Assembly (NCBI GenBank): GCA_019637095.1
Contig: JAHBWG010000019.1
Span: 1-64,000, forward strand
Direction: 5' to 3'
Origin: Sandaracinaceae bacterium
Lineage (GTDB): Bacteria > Myxococcota_A > Polyangia > Polyangiales > Sandaracinaceae
DNA: 64,000 nt
Under the pieces are notes generated by a model. The model had not been told where the DNA came from. It ran no database searches and saw nothing but the letters and a program-made list of their open reading frames with translations. The position numbers were made by a program, and so were the translations under genes. Of this stretch, positions 33,163-41,919 are shown in pieces. Position 1 is the stretch's first letter, and each line of letters begins with the position of its first letter.

Positions 33163-34662
33163 GTGGTGACCTCGATCCGCGCCCACGGTCGAGCCGAGCG
33201 AGAGCCGCTCTTCGCGCGCTACCGGCCGCTCGACGGAGTCTTCGACGAGATCTTCACGCCGAGCGGCAAGGCGCGCCGCGGGCTCGCCGACGTCGTGCGC
33301 CGGCTCGACGCGCTCGGCGAGAGGGAGCTCAAGCTCCGGCAGCGCCTCGCCGACGGCGCGTTCCTGCGCGCCGGCATCACCTTCCGCGTGTACGGCGACA
33401 CCCGGGGCGTCGACAAGATCTTCCCCTTCGACCTCATCCCCCGCGCGGTGAGCGCGCAGCGCTGGGAGGCGCTCGAGCGCGGGCTCGAGCAGCGCGTCTA
33501 CGCGCTCAACCGCTTCCTCGAGGACATCTACGGGCCGCAGCGCATCCTCGCGGACGGCGTCGTGCCGCGCGAGATCGTGCTCGGCTCGAAGGGCTACCTC
33601 CCCGCGCTGCGCGGCGTGCGCCCGCCGGGCGGCGTCTACGTCCACGTCGCGGGGATCGACCTCGTGCGCGCGCCGAACGGCGAGCTCCTCGTGCTCGAGG
33701 ACAACGTGCGCACGCCCTCGGGCGTCTCGTACGTGCTCGAGAACCGGCTCGTGATGAAGCGGGTGTTCCCGCAGCTCTTCGCCCAGGCGCGCGTGCGCCC
33801 GGTCGACAACTACCCGGTGCGCCTGCGCGAGAGCCTGCGCAGCCTCTCGAGGCCCGACGCGCGCCTCGTGGTGCTCACGCCCGGCCAGTACAACAGCGCC
33901 TACTTCGAGCACAGCTTCCTCGCGCGGCGCATGGGCACGGACCTCGTGCAGGGCTCGGACCTGTTCGTGCACGACGACCGCGTCTACGTGAAGACCACGC
34001 GCGGGCCCGAGCGCGTCGACGTGATCTATCGCCGCATCGACGACGAGTACGTCGACCCGACGGTGTTCCGGCCCGAGAGTCTGCTCGGCGTGCCGGGGCT
34101 CGTCGGCGCGTACGCGAAGGGCAACGTCGTGCTCGCCAACGCGCTCGGCAACGGCTGCGCCGACGACAAGGCGGTCTACCCGTTCGTGCCCGCGATCGTC
34201 CGCTACTACACCGGCGAGGACGCGATCCTCGGCCAGGTGCCGACGTTCGTCTGCGCCGATCCGACGAGCCGCGAGCACGTGCTCGCGCACCTCGGGTCGA
34301 TGGTGGTCAAGGCCGTCGACGCCTCGGGCGGTTACGGGATGCTCTTCGGGCCGAGCGCGAGCAAGAAGCAGTGCCGCGAGTTCGCGGCGCGCCTGCGCGC
34401 GAACGGGCGCGGCTACGTCGCGCAGCCGGTCGTCGAGCTGAGCACGTGCCCGACGTGGACGCCGCGCGGCCCGGCGCCGCGGCGCGTCGATCTGCGGCCG
34501 TACGTCGTGACGGGCTCGAGCACGTGGGTCCTGCCCGGCGGGCTCACGCGCGTCGCGCTCGAGGAGGGCTCGTACGTCGTCAACTCGAGCCAAGGCGGCG
34601 GCAGCAAGGACACCTGGGTGATGGCCGAGGACGGCGCGGAGGATCCGGAGGCCGCCGAGTGA
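33163..34662 (+). CDS. Circularly permuted ATP-grasp ligase
   Basis: 499 residues from GTG 33163 (or GTG 33166). The beginning [17 protein letters not shown], then [56 protein letters not shown] and, later, [20 protein letters not shown] are hallmarks of the circularly permuted ATP-grasp family (formerly DUF404/DUF407). These enzymes join a carboxylate to an amine using ATP, through an acyl-phosphate. It is coupled by a GTGA overlap to the alpha-E gene and divergent from the transglutaminase gene. The promoter motif supports GTG 33163; longer in-frame starts from 32983 would run into the other promoter. Confidence 0.9.
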   Translation: MVTSIRAHGRAEREPLFARYRPLDGVFDEIFTPSGKARRGLADVVRRLDALGERELKLRQRLADGAFLRAGITFRVYGDTRGVDKIFPFDLIPRAVSAQRWEALERGLEQRVYALNRFLEDIYGPQRILADGVVPREIVLGSKGYLPALRGVRPPGGVYVHVAGIDLVRAPNGELLVLEDNVRTPSGVSYVLENRLVMKRVFPQLFAQARVRPVDNYPVRLRESLRSLSRPDARLVVLTPGQYNSAYFEHSFLARRMGTDLVQGSDLFVHDDRVYVKTTRGPERVDVIYRRIDDEYVDPTVFRPESLLGVPGLVGAYAKGNVVLANALGNGCADDKAVYPFVPAIVRYYTGEDAILGQVPTFVCADPTSREHVLAHLGSMVVKAVDASGGYGMLFGPSASKKQCREFAARLRANGRGYVAQPVVELSTCPTWTPRGPAPRRVDLRPYVVTGSSTWVLPGGLTRVALEEGSYVVNSSQGGGSKDTWVMAEDGAEDPEAAE

Positions 34663-35630
34663 TCTCGCGCGTCGCCGGCTCGTGCTTCTGGCTGCACCGC
34701 TACCTCGAGCGCGCGCAGAGCGTGGCGCAGCTCCTGAGGGTCAACCGCTCGTTCGTCCTCGACGTGCCGGTCGACGAGATCGAGAAGCACTACCCGCTGA
34801 TCATCGTGTGCGGGGAGCAGGCGCGCTTCGACGCGCGCGTCGAGCCGTCGCTGCGCCACGACCGCGACGTGGTGGAAGACTACTTGACGTGGGACGGAGA
34901 GAGCCCGGTCTCGCTGCGCAGCTCGCTCTACTGGGCGCGCGAGAACGCGCGCACGACGCGCGAGGTGATCTCGCTCGAGATGTGGGAGTCGCTCAACGAC
35001 GTGTGGACGTTCGTCCGGTTCGGGGCGGGGCGCCGCAAGTACAACACCGACCGCGACGCGTTCTTCAAGCGCATCAAGGACGGCTGCGACCTCGTGCTCG
35101 GGCAGACCGAGTCGACGCTGCTCGAGGGCGAGCCGCTCGACTTCATGCGCCTCGGGCGCTTCCTCGAGCGGGCCAACCAGACCGCGCGGATGCTCGACGT
35201 CAAGCACCACACGCTCGGGCCGCCGCGCGGCGCGGAGACCCCCGTAGAGACCGCGCAGTGGAACGCGTTGCTCTACAGCTGCGGCGCCGCCGAGGCCTAC
35301 CACAAGCGCTGGCCGGCGCGGCCGGACGGGCGCTCGATCGCGGACTTCCTCGTCAAGGAGCCGGACCTGCCGCGCAGCGTGCTCGGGAGCCTCCTGCGCG
35401 CGCGCGACACGCTCGCGCGCATCCGCGCGGCCGGTCACCCGGCCCTCGGCGTCGCGGCGGAGCGCGCGCTCGACGCGCTCGTCGCCCACGCCCGCGAGGC
35501 GCCGCTCGGCGCGGCGCTGCACGAGGAGCTGACGCACGTGATCGACGAGACCACCACGATCTGCGTCGCGCTCGAGCGCGACTACTTCGACCCCGGCGAC
35601 CAGCGCGCGCTCCTCGAGCCCGCGCCCTGA
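34659..35630 (+). CDS. Alpha-E domain protein (DUF403)
   Basis: 323 residues from GTG 34659, overlapping the stop of the ATP-grasp gene. It is all-helical and opens with [26 protein letters not shown], the alpha-E signature; later come [18 protein letters not shown] and [20 protein letters not shown]. The family is always associated with circularly permuted ATP-grasp ligases and transglutaminases and is thought to be a partner or carrier-like helper; its chemistry is unknown. No export signal. It is the last gene of the cluster before the duplicated segment begins 126 bp further on. Confidence 0.9.
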   Translation: MISRVAGSCFWLHRYLERAQSVAQLLRVNRSFVLDVPVDEIEKHYPLIIVCGEQARFDARVEPSLRHDRDVVEDYLTWDGESPVSLRSSLYWARENARTTREVISLEMWESLNDVWTFVRFGAGRRKYNTDRDAFFKRIKDGCDLVLGQTESTLLEGEPLDFMRLGRFLERANQTARMLDVKHHTLGPPRGAETPVETAQWNALLYSCGAAEAYHKRWPARPDGRSIADFLVKEPDLPRSVLGSLLRARDTLARIRAAGHPALGVAAERALDALVAHAREAPLGAALHEELTHVIDETTTICVALERDYFDPGDQRALLEPAP

Positions 35631-35636
35631 CGCCGA

Positions 35637-36656
35637 TCAGGGCGTGACGAGCGTCGCGGCGACCGCGTCGATCTCGAGCGCGATCGAGATCCCCTCGCAG
35701 AAGCCGTCCGAGTCGAGATCGAGGTCGGCGAGCTGCTCGGCGATCGCCTCGACGGTCGCGGTGTCGACGGGCGGCTCGACGTTCAGCGACTCGATCGTCG
35801 CGGGCACGTCCTCGCGCCGCACGTGCCCGGTCATCAGGCCCGCCTCGAGCCGCGTCTCGCTCGCGCGCCCGGCGATGCGCAGGCCGGACAGCTCGATGTG
35901 CAGCGTCCCGCCGTCGCTCGCCGGGATGCGGAGCGAGAAGCTCCCGCCGGGCGTGTGGAGGTAGCCGCCGCGCAGGCTCGCGCCGCGCAGCTCGGTCCGC
36001 GGCCGCCCCTCGATCAGCGACTCGGGGTGGATCCGAAACGTCTGCCCCGCCGCGAGCAGCATCAGGCTCCGGCCGTCGATCACCGCCGGCTCGAGCGCGA
36101 GCGCCGCCGTCGGCTCGACGCGGAAGACCGCGACGTCGACGCCGCCGTCGTCGATCGGGTGCCCGATGCGCGAGATCCGGATCGCGTGGAGCGCCCGCCC
36201 GCGCGCGAACGACGCGAGGAGATCCGCGTTGAAGTCGACCGCGTCGTTGAGCGCGCGGATCGCGGTGAGGATCAGCGGCGACTGGTTGTCGACGCCCGCG
36301 GTCGCGAGGTAGCGGGCGGGCGCGACCCAGTCGACGACGTGGCAGCCCAGCGCGTCGCTCGTCGAGGTGGTGACGCGCTGGTCGAGGTCCATCCCGGCGA
36401 CCTCGCGCGAGCCCGTCGGTGGCATCTCGGGGAAGCGCGCGTAGCGGACCAGGAGCGTCCAGACCTCGTGCCCCTCGACGTCCGCCTGCGCGTCCGGGCG
36501 CGCCGCGTCGGGCGGCGGGGCCGCGTCCATCGTGACGCCCGCGTCGCGCGTCGGGGTCGGGGCGCACGACGCGACGGAGAGCGCGACGGAGAGGGCGAGC
36601 GCCGCGAGCAGCCGGCGAGCCCAGAGGACACGAGCGCTCGCGCGGCGTCCCGACAC
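35637..36656 (-). CDS. Lipoprotein with C-terminal EF-hand-like loop (intact copy A)
   Basis: 339 residues from GTG 36656. The signal peptide LLAALALSVALSVASC has a lipobox and is followed by a short Asp-rich linker. The body is one long beta-rich domain ending in DLDLDSDGFCEGISI, an EF-hand-like calcium loop. All but its last ~40 codons lie within the 3,379-bp repeat, so copy B (49580-50641) has the same body but a foreign C-terminus. TACGAT ends 8 nt before GTG 36656. The family was not recognised. It is divergent from the next lipoprotein gene. Confidence 0.72.
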   Translation of the reverse strand: MSGRRASARVLWARRLLAALALSVALSVASCAPTPTRDAGVTMDAAPPPDAARPDAQADVEGHEVWTLLVRYARFPEMPPTGSREVAGMDLDQRVTTSTSDALGCHVVDWVAPARYLATAGVDNQSPLILTAIRALNDAVDFNADLLASFARGRALHAIRISRIGHPIDDGGVDVAVFRVEPTAALALEPAVIDGRSLMLLAAGQTFRIHPESLIEGRPRTELRGASLRGGYLHTPGGSFSLRIPASDGGTLHIELSGLRIAGRASETRLEAGLMTGHVRREDVPATIESLNVEPPVDTATVEAIAEQLADLDLDSDGFCEGISIALEIDAVAATLVTP

Positions 36657-36664
36657 GACGACGG

Positions 36665-36670
36665 ATCGTA
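36665..36670 (-). promoter_or_regulatory. -10 box (TACGAT) for lipoprotein copy A
   Basis: The hexamer ends 8 nt before GTG 36656; the duplicate lies at 50650-50655. Confidence 0.4.
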
Positions 36671-36822
36671 GCAGCCGGCGCGCGCCGCGCGCGGGGTGCG
36701 CGCTCTTTTCTCGTGGCCGGCGCGCCGGACGCTCGGAGCGGGCACCGCGCCGAGCCGCCCGCCCGGCATTCGAGGGCACGCCACGGCCGGCTCGTGGAAC
36801 GCCGCTTGCGGAACGCGACTCC

Positions 36823-38319
36823 GTGCGGATCCCCGTCTCGCTGTTCCTGATTGCGTGCTCCCCCGTCGACCCAGGTCTCGTCGACGCGGGCGCGTCTGCC
36901 ACGCTCGATGGAGGCGCCGTCGAGCGCGACGCGGCCGCGACCGACGCCGCGTCCCCAGCCGCCGACGCCGGGCCGCCCCGCGATGTGCCGCCGGGCTGCC
37001 CGTTCGGTGGGCGCCCGCCGGTCGACGACGCGCCGCTCGCGCACGCGTCCGGTCGCACCGAGACCGTTCGCGCCGGCGGCTTCGTCGACGAGTACCTCTA
37101 CGACGCGACGGACCGCTTCAAGATCGGCATCCGCCGCGAGTGGGGCGGCAGCGTCGTCTTCTTCGGCGAGGGCGGCGGCCGCCCCGGCGCCAACCCGACG
37201 AACACGATCGACGCCGCCGACACCGGCCGCGAGGTCCAGATCGCCCTCTACGATCCGGACCGCCACCTCCAGGGCTGCGCGTGGGACGCGTCGTGCGCGA
37301 GCGGGGGCATGGCGTGCCCCGAGCAGATCCGTTACCTGGGCTGGAACCCGGTGCAGGGCGGCAACCGCTGCAACCAGGGCTCCGCCGTCGATCGCGTCGC
37401 GGTGAGCGGCGGCGGGCTCGTCGCGACGGTCGTCCCGCTCCAGTGGAACCCGGACTGGGCGGCGCGCGACTGCACGACCGACACCTGCCGCGGCGCGGGC
37501 GCGCGCGCGACGAGCGACGTGCGCGTGACGCAGACCGCCCGCTTCGTGCGCCCGCGCGTCGTCGAGCTGCGCTACCGCATCGAGAACCTCGCCGACGTCG
37601 ATCACCGCCCGACCGCGCAGGAGCTGCCGACGATGTACTCCTCCTACGGCCGCGACGGATCCCAGGATCTGTGGCGCCTGATGGACCCGAGCGGCGCGCA
37701 GATCCCGATCGACACGCCGACCGGGGGCGACGGGTTCTTCTACGAGAACTTCACCGCGAGCGGCCCCTGGGTCTCGCTCCAGAACGACGACCTGAGCCAC
37801 GGCGTCGGGATCCTGTACGAGAACGGGCTGCGCGACTTCCAGGGATGGCAGCAACGATCCTTGCCATTCAACAACGTCCGCTCGCGCGTCGTCTTCGGCC
37901 TGCCCGCGCGCGGCGTCGTGCACGCGCGCGCCTACCTGCTGCTCGGCTCGTTCGCGACCATCGCGGCCGAGGCGGCGAGCGTCTTGGCGGCGATGCCGCC
38001 GTTCGGGTGGCTCGACGGACCCGCCGCCGAGGTCGGCGCCGGCCCGACCCCGATCCACGGCTGGGCGCTCGACAACCGCGGCGTCACCGCCGTCGAAGCG
38101 CGCATCGACGAGCGCGTGACCGTCCCGCTCTCGTACGGCGCCTCGCGGCCGGACGTGTGCCTCGCGTGGCCGGGCTATCCGCGCTGCGACGCGGTGGGCT
38201 TCGCGGGCAGCCACGACTTCGGGCCGCCGACCGCCTGCCCGCACCTCGTCGAGATCATCGCGACCGACGCCGACGGGAACCGGCGCACGATCGCGGAGCG
38301 CCTCGTGACCGTCCGCTGA
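36823..38319 (+). CDS. Large lipoprotein (copy A), possible carbohydrate-related
   Basis: 498 residues from GTG 36823. A short signal (VRIPVSLFLIAC) with a lipobox is followed by an Asp/Ala linker. The body resembles a galactose-mutarotase-like/beta-sandwich surface protein (YLYDATDRFKIGIRREWGG, QIRYLGWNPVQGGNRCNQGS, RFVRPRVVELRYRIENL, MYSSYGRDGSQDLWRLMDPSG) and ends in a smaller beta domain. A role in binding or recognising sugars is plausible but not shown. It precedes the LysR gene by 18 bp, so they may be co-transcribed. The same gene occurs at 50808-52304. Confidence 0.7.
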   Translation: MRIPVSLFLIACSPVDPGLVDAGASATLDGGAVERDAAATDAASPAADAGPPRDVPPGCPFGGRPPVDDAPLAHASGRTETVRAGGFVDEYLYDATDRFKIGIRREWGGSVVFFGEGGGRPGANPTNTIDAADTGREVQIALYDPDRHLQGCAWDASCASGGMACPEQIRYLGWNPVQGGNRCNQGSAVDRVAVSGGGLVATVVPLQWNPDWAARDCTTDTCRGAGARATSDVRVTQTARFVRPRVVELRYRIENLADVDHRPTAQELPTMYSSYGRDGSQDLWRLMDPSGAQIPIDTPTGGDGFFYENFTASGPWVSLQNDDLSHGVGILYENGLRDFQGWQQRSLPFNNVRSRVVFGLPARGVVHARAYLLLGSFATIAAEAASVLAAMPPFGWLDGPAAEVGAGPTPIHGWALDNRGVTAVEARIDERVTVPLSYGASRPDVCLAWPGYPRCDAVGFAGSHDFGPPTACPHLVEIIATDADGNRRTIAERLVTVR

Positions 38320-38337
38320 GCCGCGAGGAGGACGTCC

Positions 38338-39495
38338 TTGGAGCACGCGCGCCTGAACCGAGTCTGGAACTGGCTCCCCGCGTTCCGCGCGGTGGCCGAG
38401 ACCGAGCACCTGCCCACGGCGAGCCGCTTGCTCTGCGTGACGCCCTCGGCGCTCTCGCGGACGGTCAAGCAGCTCGAGGCCGAGCTCGGCCAGCCGCTGT
38501 TCGTGCGGGTCGGCCGGCGCCTCGAGCTGAGCCCCGCCGGTCACGAGCTGCTCGGCGCGCTGCGCGAGTCGATGAGCCGGATCGATCACGGCCTCGCGAC
38601 GGTGAGCGCCGCCGAAGCGAGCGGGGTCATCCGCGTGAGCGCGCCCGAGCCGTTCGCGACCGCGTTCGCGCTCGGCGCGCTCGAGCGCCTCGTCGCGTCG
38701 CACCCGCGCGTCGTCCCGCAGCTCGTCTCGCTGTCGCCGTCGGACGCGTGCGCGTGGGTCGCCGGAGGACGGCTCGATCTCGCGGTGATCGACGCGCCGC
38801 GCGACCGGGGCTCGCTGTCGACCGAGCGGCTCGGCGCGCTGCGCTACGGCGTCTACTGCGGAGAGGGTCACCCGCTCTTCGAGGTGCCCCGTCCCTCGCT
38901 CGCCGACCTGTCGAGCCACGCCTTCGTCGCGCTGCCGCGCGAGGCGGCGCACCCGTGGCCCGAGGCGCTCGAGCGGCGCGTCGCGATGATCGTCTCGGGG
39001 ATGCACCTCGCGGTCGAGGCGTGCGCGACCGGGCGCTACCTCGCGCGCCTCGCCGACGTCGTCGCCGAGCGCCACCGCGGCGTCGCGCTTCGTCGCCTCC
39101 CGATCGAGCTGCCCGGCGAGCACGTCGCGTACGCGCCTCCTGTTCGACGGGCGGCCGACGTCGGGGCAGCCGTACCTCGCGCGCGCGTTCTTCCCCTACC
39201 CCCGCGCGGCCGTGTTCGAGGCGTTGCAGCGTCCGTCCTCTGCGCTCACGTGGACGAAGTCGACGTCCGCGATCGCCTCCCAGGCCGCGGCCGCGTCCGC
39301 CATCGCGCGCCGCCCAGTCGCCGGCCGGAGGCGTTCTCGCGTTGCCCTGACCGTAGGCGAAGCCCACGCGCACCCGACCCGAGGCGTCGCGCCCGAGGAA
39401 CCACACCTCGAGCCCGTGGCCGCCGGCGCGCGGCGTCACCACCACCTCCGGGGCCGAGGCGCCCTGGCGAGCGAAGTTCCCCACGTCCGCGGTGA
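38338..39495 (+). pseudogene. LysR-type regulator, copy A, truncated and fused to unrelated tail
   Basis: A GAGGAGG Shine-Dalgarno precedes TTG 38338. Residues 1-265 match copy B exactly: HTH WLPAFRAVAETEHLPTASRL (interrupted wing VTPSALSRTVKQLEAELGQPL) and the effector domain up to PGEHVAYA. At 39134 identity ends, and a roughly 120-residue Arg/Ala-rich tail with no LysR similarity continues to 39495. The last ~23 residues of the effector domain are lost. DNA binding might survive, but the fold is probably unstable. The intact version is 52323-53189. Confidence 0.82.
39139..39310. pseudogene. Two rearranged fragments of the metalloprotease gene
   Basis: 39208-39310 matches 53939-54041 inside the metalloprotease gene with two mismatches, same orientation. 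39139-39200 matches 53875-53936, the adjacent piece, with one mismatch but inverted. So a 62-bp part of the gene has been flipped in place. No open frame joins the two. They sit exactly at the left island junction. Confidence 0.85.
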
Positions 39496-39729
39496 GCGCG
39501 TCGACGCTCGTCACCGTGGCCGCCCGGCGCCGGCTTCGAGCGTGAGGAAGCCGGGCAGGCCCTCGCCGTAGAGATCGACGAGCTGGGTCGCTGCGCCGAG
39601 GAGCGGCGCGGCGATGAGCGCGACCGCGTCCCGCCAGTGCGCGTCGGGCGCGCATCGAGCGCCTCTGCGGGTGACGGCGCGCAACCCCGCGCCACTCAGA
39701 CCGATGAGCGCCAGTGGGCGCGACCGCAC
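39316..39729 (-). pseudogene. Frameshifted gene for a small secreted-type protein
   Basis: From GTG 39729 the - strand reads VRSRPLALIGLSGAGLRAV and DAHWRDAVALIAAPLLGA, then LVDLYGEGLPGFLTLEAGAG. A change of frame at about 39535 is needed to continue into VTSVDALTADVGNFARQGAS and HGLEVWFLGRDASGRVRVGF, which runs to about 39316. The two halves read like one protein, so it is a broken gene. No known family. Confidence 0.5.
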
Positions 39730-39746
39730 GCGAGACCTCCTGTCCT

Positions 39747-40082
39747 GTGCCCGCGCGGGCCGACGGCTACGCGCGCCGCCGTCCCGAGGACACGCTGCTG
39801 TACGCGCTGGTGCGCGAGCACTGGCCGCGGTTCCTCGAGCGCGCCGAGGAGCAAGGCGGCTTGCCGCGCTTCGTCGTGCGCGACTTCGACGAGTACCTGC
39901 GCTGCGGCCGGCTCGAGCACGGCGTCGTGCGGCTCGCGTGCCGCCGCTGCGGTCACGAGCTGCTCGTCGGGTTCGCGTGCAAGCGGCGCGGCTTCTGCCC
40001 CTCGTGCCTGGGCCGTCGCATGTCCGACGTCGCCTCGCACCTCGTGGACGAGGTGCTGCCCGAGGTGCCGATTCGGCAGTGG
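39747..40082 (+). pseudogene. N-terminal fragment of an IS91-like transposase
   Basis: 112 codons from GTG 39747 read LLYALVREHWPRFLERAEEQ, LPRFVVRDFDEYLRCGRLEHG and then a zinc-binding part with CRRCGHELLVGFACKRRGFC and PSCLGRRM. This is the zinc-binding N-terminal domain typical of IS91/IS801-type rolling-circle transposases. It breaks off right after VPIRQW, where the family continues with a conserved catalytic region; the HUH and Tyr motifs are absent, so it is inactive. The frame stays open into the downstream helicase gene by chance. Confidence 0.75.
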
Positions 40083-40307
40083 GCTGAGCCCGGTCCGGCT
40101 GCACCAGCGTTCACGGCGGCGCCCAGAGGCGGTCTGACGTGCGGGCGCGGTACCAGGCGACGAGCTCGTCGCGAACGAGACTCGCACGCGCGCGGCGCCT
40201 TCGAGAGGATGGGTCAATGGGGCGGGCTGCTCCGAGCCCGACGTGCGGTTCCCGGATGCGCCTATCGCGTGGGGCCGATCGATCCTACCCTCGCCGTTGG
40301 AGGTAGC

Positions 40308-41918
40308 GTGGCAAGGTACTACCCGCCGGAGGAGTCGGGCGACGAGTGGAGCTCCGAGCTGAAGGTTCGTCGAGCTTTCGCGACGCTCGACGACGACTGG
40401 CACGTGTTCCACTCGGTGATCTGGCAGTCGCTGCGCGCTGGTCGTCAGGGCGACGGCGAGGCTGACTTCGTCCTGGTCCATCGCCGGCACGGCGCGATCG
40501 TCCTGGAGGTGAAGGGAGGGCGCGTCGAGGTGACCTCCGGGCAGTGGTCCTCGACCGATCGTCACGGAGAAGTCCATTCCATCAAGAACCCCTTCGAGCA
40601 GGCCAAGGATTCGAAGTACGCGCTGCTGCGCTATCTCAAGAGCTTGGACGCTCGGCTCGCGAGGATTCCGATCTGCCACGGAGTCGTGTTCCCGGACGGC
40701 TCGGTTGGGTCGGGCATCGGCACCTACGGGCCACGAGACCTGATCTTCGACCGTGCCGACCTCACGGCCATTGCCGAGTCGCTCGGCCGTCTCGTGTCCC
40801 ACTGGGGTCAGTCGGCGGATCTAGACAAATCGACCATCTCGGAGGTGGTCACGGCGCTGGCGCCGACCACGACGATCCGCCGGGCTTTGCGTGATCAGGT
40901 GGCGGCGACGACGGCCGCAATCATCGAGCTGACCGAGCAACAGAAGCGAGTCCTCGCGACCACGCGCCGCATGCGGCGCTGCGTGATTCTGGGAGGGGCC
41001 GGTACCGGGAAGACCGTCCTCGCAACCGAGCGGGCCCGAATGCTCGAGCGCGATGGGTTTAGGACCCTTCTCCTCTGCTTCAACGCGCCCCTGGCCGAAG
41101 CGCTGGCTCGAGAGGTCGATGACGAAGTTGCCGAGGTGGCGACCTTTCATTCCTTCGCGATGCGCGCTCTTCGCGCCGCGGGCGCGCCGCCGCCCGAGAT
41201 CGAGCGGCCCGAGTGGTGGGACGGGGAAGCGGCCACTGCCCTGGCCAACGTGGCGGGCACCGAGTGCTGTCCGACGTTCGACGCGCTCGTCATCGACGAG
41301 GGTCAGGACTTTTCGGAGGACTGGGTCACGGCGTTGATGCTCCTGCTCTCGGATCCGGATTCGAGCCCGGTCTACCTGTTCGCCGATGCGCACCAGCAGC
41401 TGTATGGTCGGTCAACTCGGATGCCCGAGAGCTGGCCTACGCTCATCCTCGACGTGAACTGCCGGAACACGGCGCCCATCGCGATGAAGGTGGCGGCCGT
41501 GTTCGAGGACCACGCAACCTGCCTGGGCGCCGACGGCCAAGCACCGGTGTTCGTCGAGGCATCGAGTGAGGCCTCCCAGCTCTCGGTCGTCACGCAGATG
41601 ACGTACCGGATGCTGGGTGAAGGGCACCTCCGCCCCGATCAGATCGTGGTGCTGTCCGACAGCCGGACGTTCATCGACCGGCTGCGCGAGCGTCTCGCTG
41701 GCGACGAACCGTTCGTGGGCCTCAACGGGCACGGCGTCGTCGCCGAGACCATTCACCGCTTCAAGGGGCTCGAAGCGGACGCCATCATCGTCGTTCTCAC
41801 GGAGAGCAGCCCGGACCACCTCCTCCCCCTCGCGTACGTTGGGCTCAGTCGGGCGCGAGCGATGCTCGTTGTGGTCGGGCGAAGCCGGCTGAAGAAGAAG
41901 CTCCGATGGGGCGGCTAG
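40308..41918 (+). CDS. NERD nuclease-like domain fused to UvrD-type helicase
   Basis: 536 residues from GTG 40308, with GGAGGT 3 nt upstream. Residues 10-115 are a NERD (nuclease-related) domain with GEADFVLVHRRHGAIVLEVKG, so Glu51/Asp53, Glu67 and Lys69 could form the PD-(D/E)xK-like site. A superfamily-1 helicase follows: Walker A ILGGAGTGKTVLA (about 227-239), Walker B LVIDEGQDFSEDW (about 327-339), FADAHQQLYGR, TIHRFKGLEADAIIV and YVGLSRARAMLVVVG. It probably cuts or unwinds DNA as an effector. It converges with drmB, ending 1 bp away, so it belongs to the locus. Confidence 0.88.
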   Translation: MARYYPPEESGDEWSSELKVRRAFATLDDDWHVFHSVIWQSLRAGRQGDGEADFVLVHRRHGAIVLEVKGGRVEVTSGQWSSTDRHGEVHSIKNPFEQAKDSKYALLRYLKSLDARLARIPICHGVVFPDGSVGSGIGTYGPRDLIFDRADLTAIAESLGRLVSHWGQSADLDKSTISEVVTALAPTTTIRRALRDQVAATTAAIIELTEQQKRVLATTRRMRRCVILGGAGTGKTVLATERARMLERDGFRTLLLCFNAPLAEALAREVDDEVAEVATFHSFAMRALRAAGAPPPEIERPEWWDGEAATALANVAGTECCPTFDALVIDEGQDFSEDWVTALMLLLSDPDSSPVYLFADAHQQLYGRSTRMPESWPTLILDVNCRNTAPIAMKVAAVFEDHATCLGADGQAPVFVEASSEASQLSVVTQMTYRMLGEGHLRPDQIVVLSDSRTFIDRLRERLAGDEPFVGLNGHGVVAETIHRFKGLEADAIIVVLTESSPDHLLPLAYVGLSRARAMLVVVGRSRLKKKLRWGG

Positions 41919-41919
41919 G

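Larger units (their letters stand above)
35756..39134 (+). repeat. 3,379-bp direct repeat, copy A
   Basis: From 35756 to 39134 the sequence is the same as 49741-53119, at a constant offset of 13,985 bp. All reading frames examined inside give the same proteins and there are no indels. It contains most of a lipoprotein gene, a whole second lipoprotein gene and most of a LysR gene. Its left end continues the intact lipoprotein gene; its right end cuts the LysR gene. Confidence 0.95.

Noticed and set aside
40190-40300. Possible group II intron 3' part (GAGCCCGACGTGCGGTTCCC)
   Set aside because: It loosely recalls the conserved intron end, but no domain V hairpin or maturase is present.
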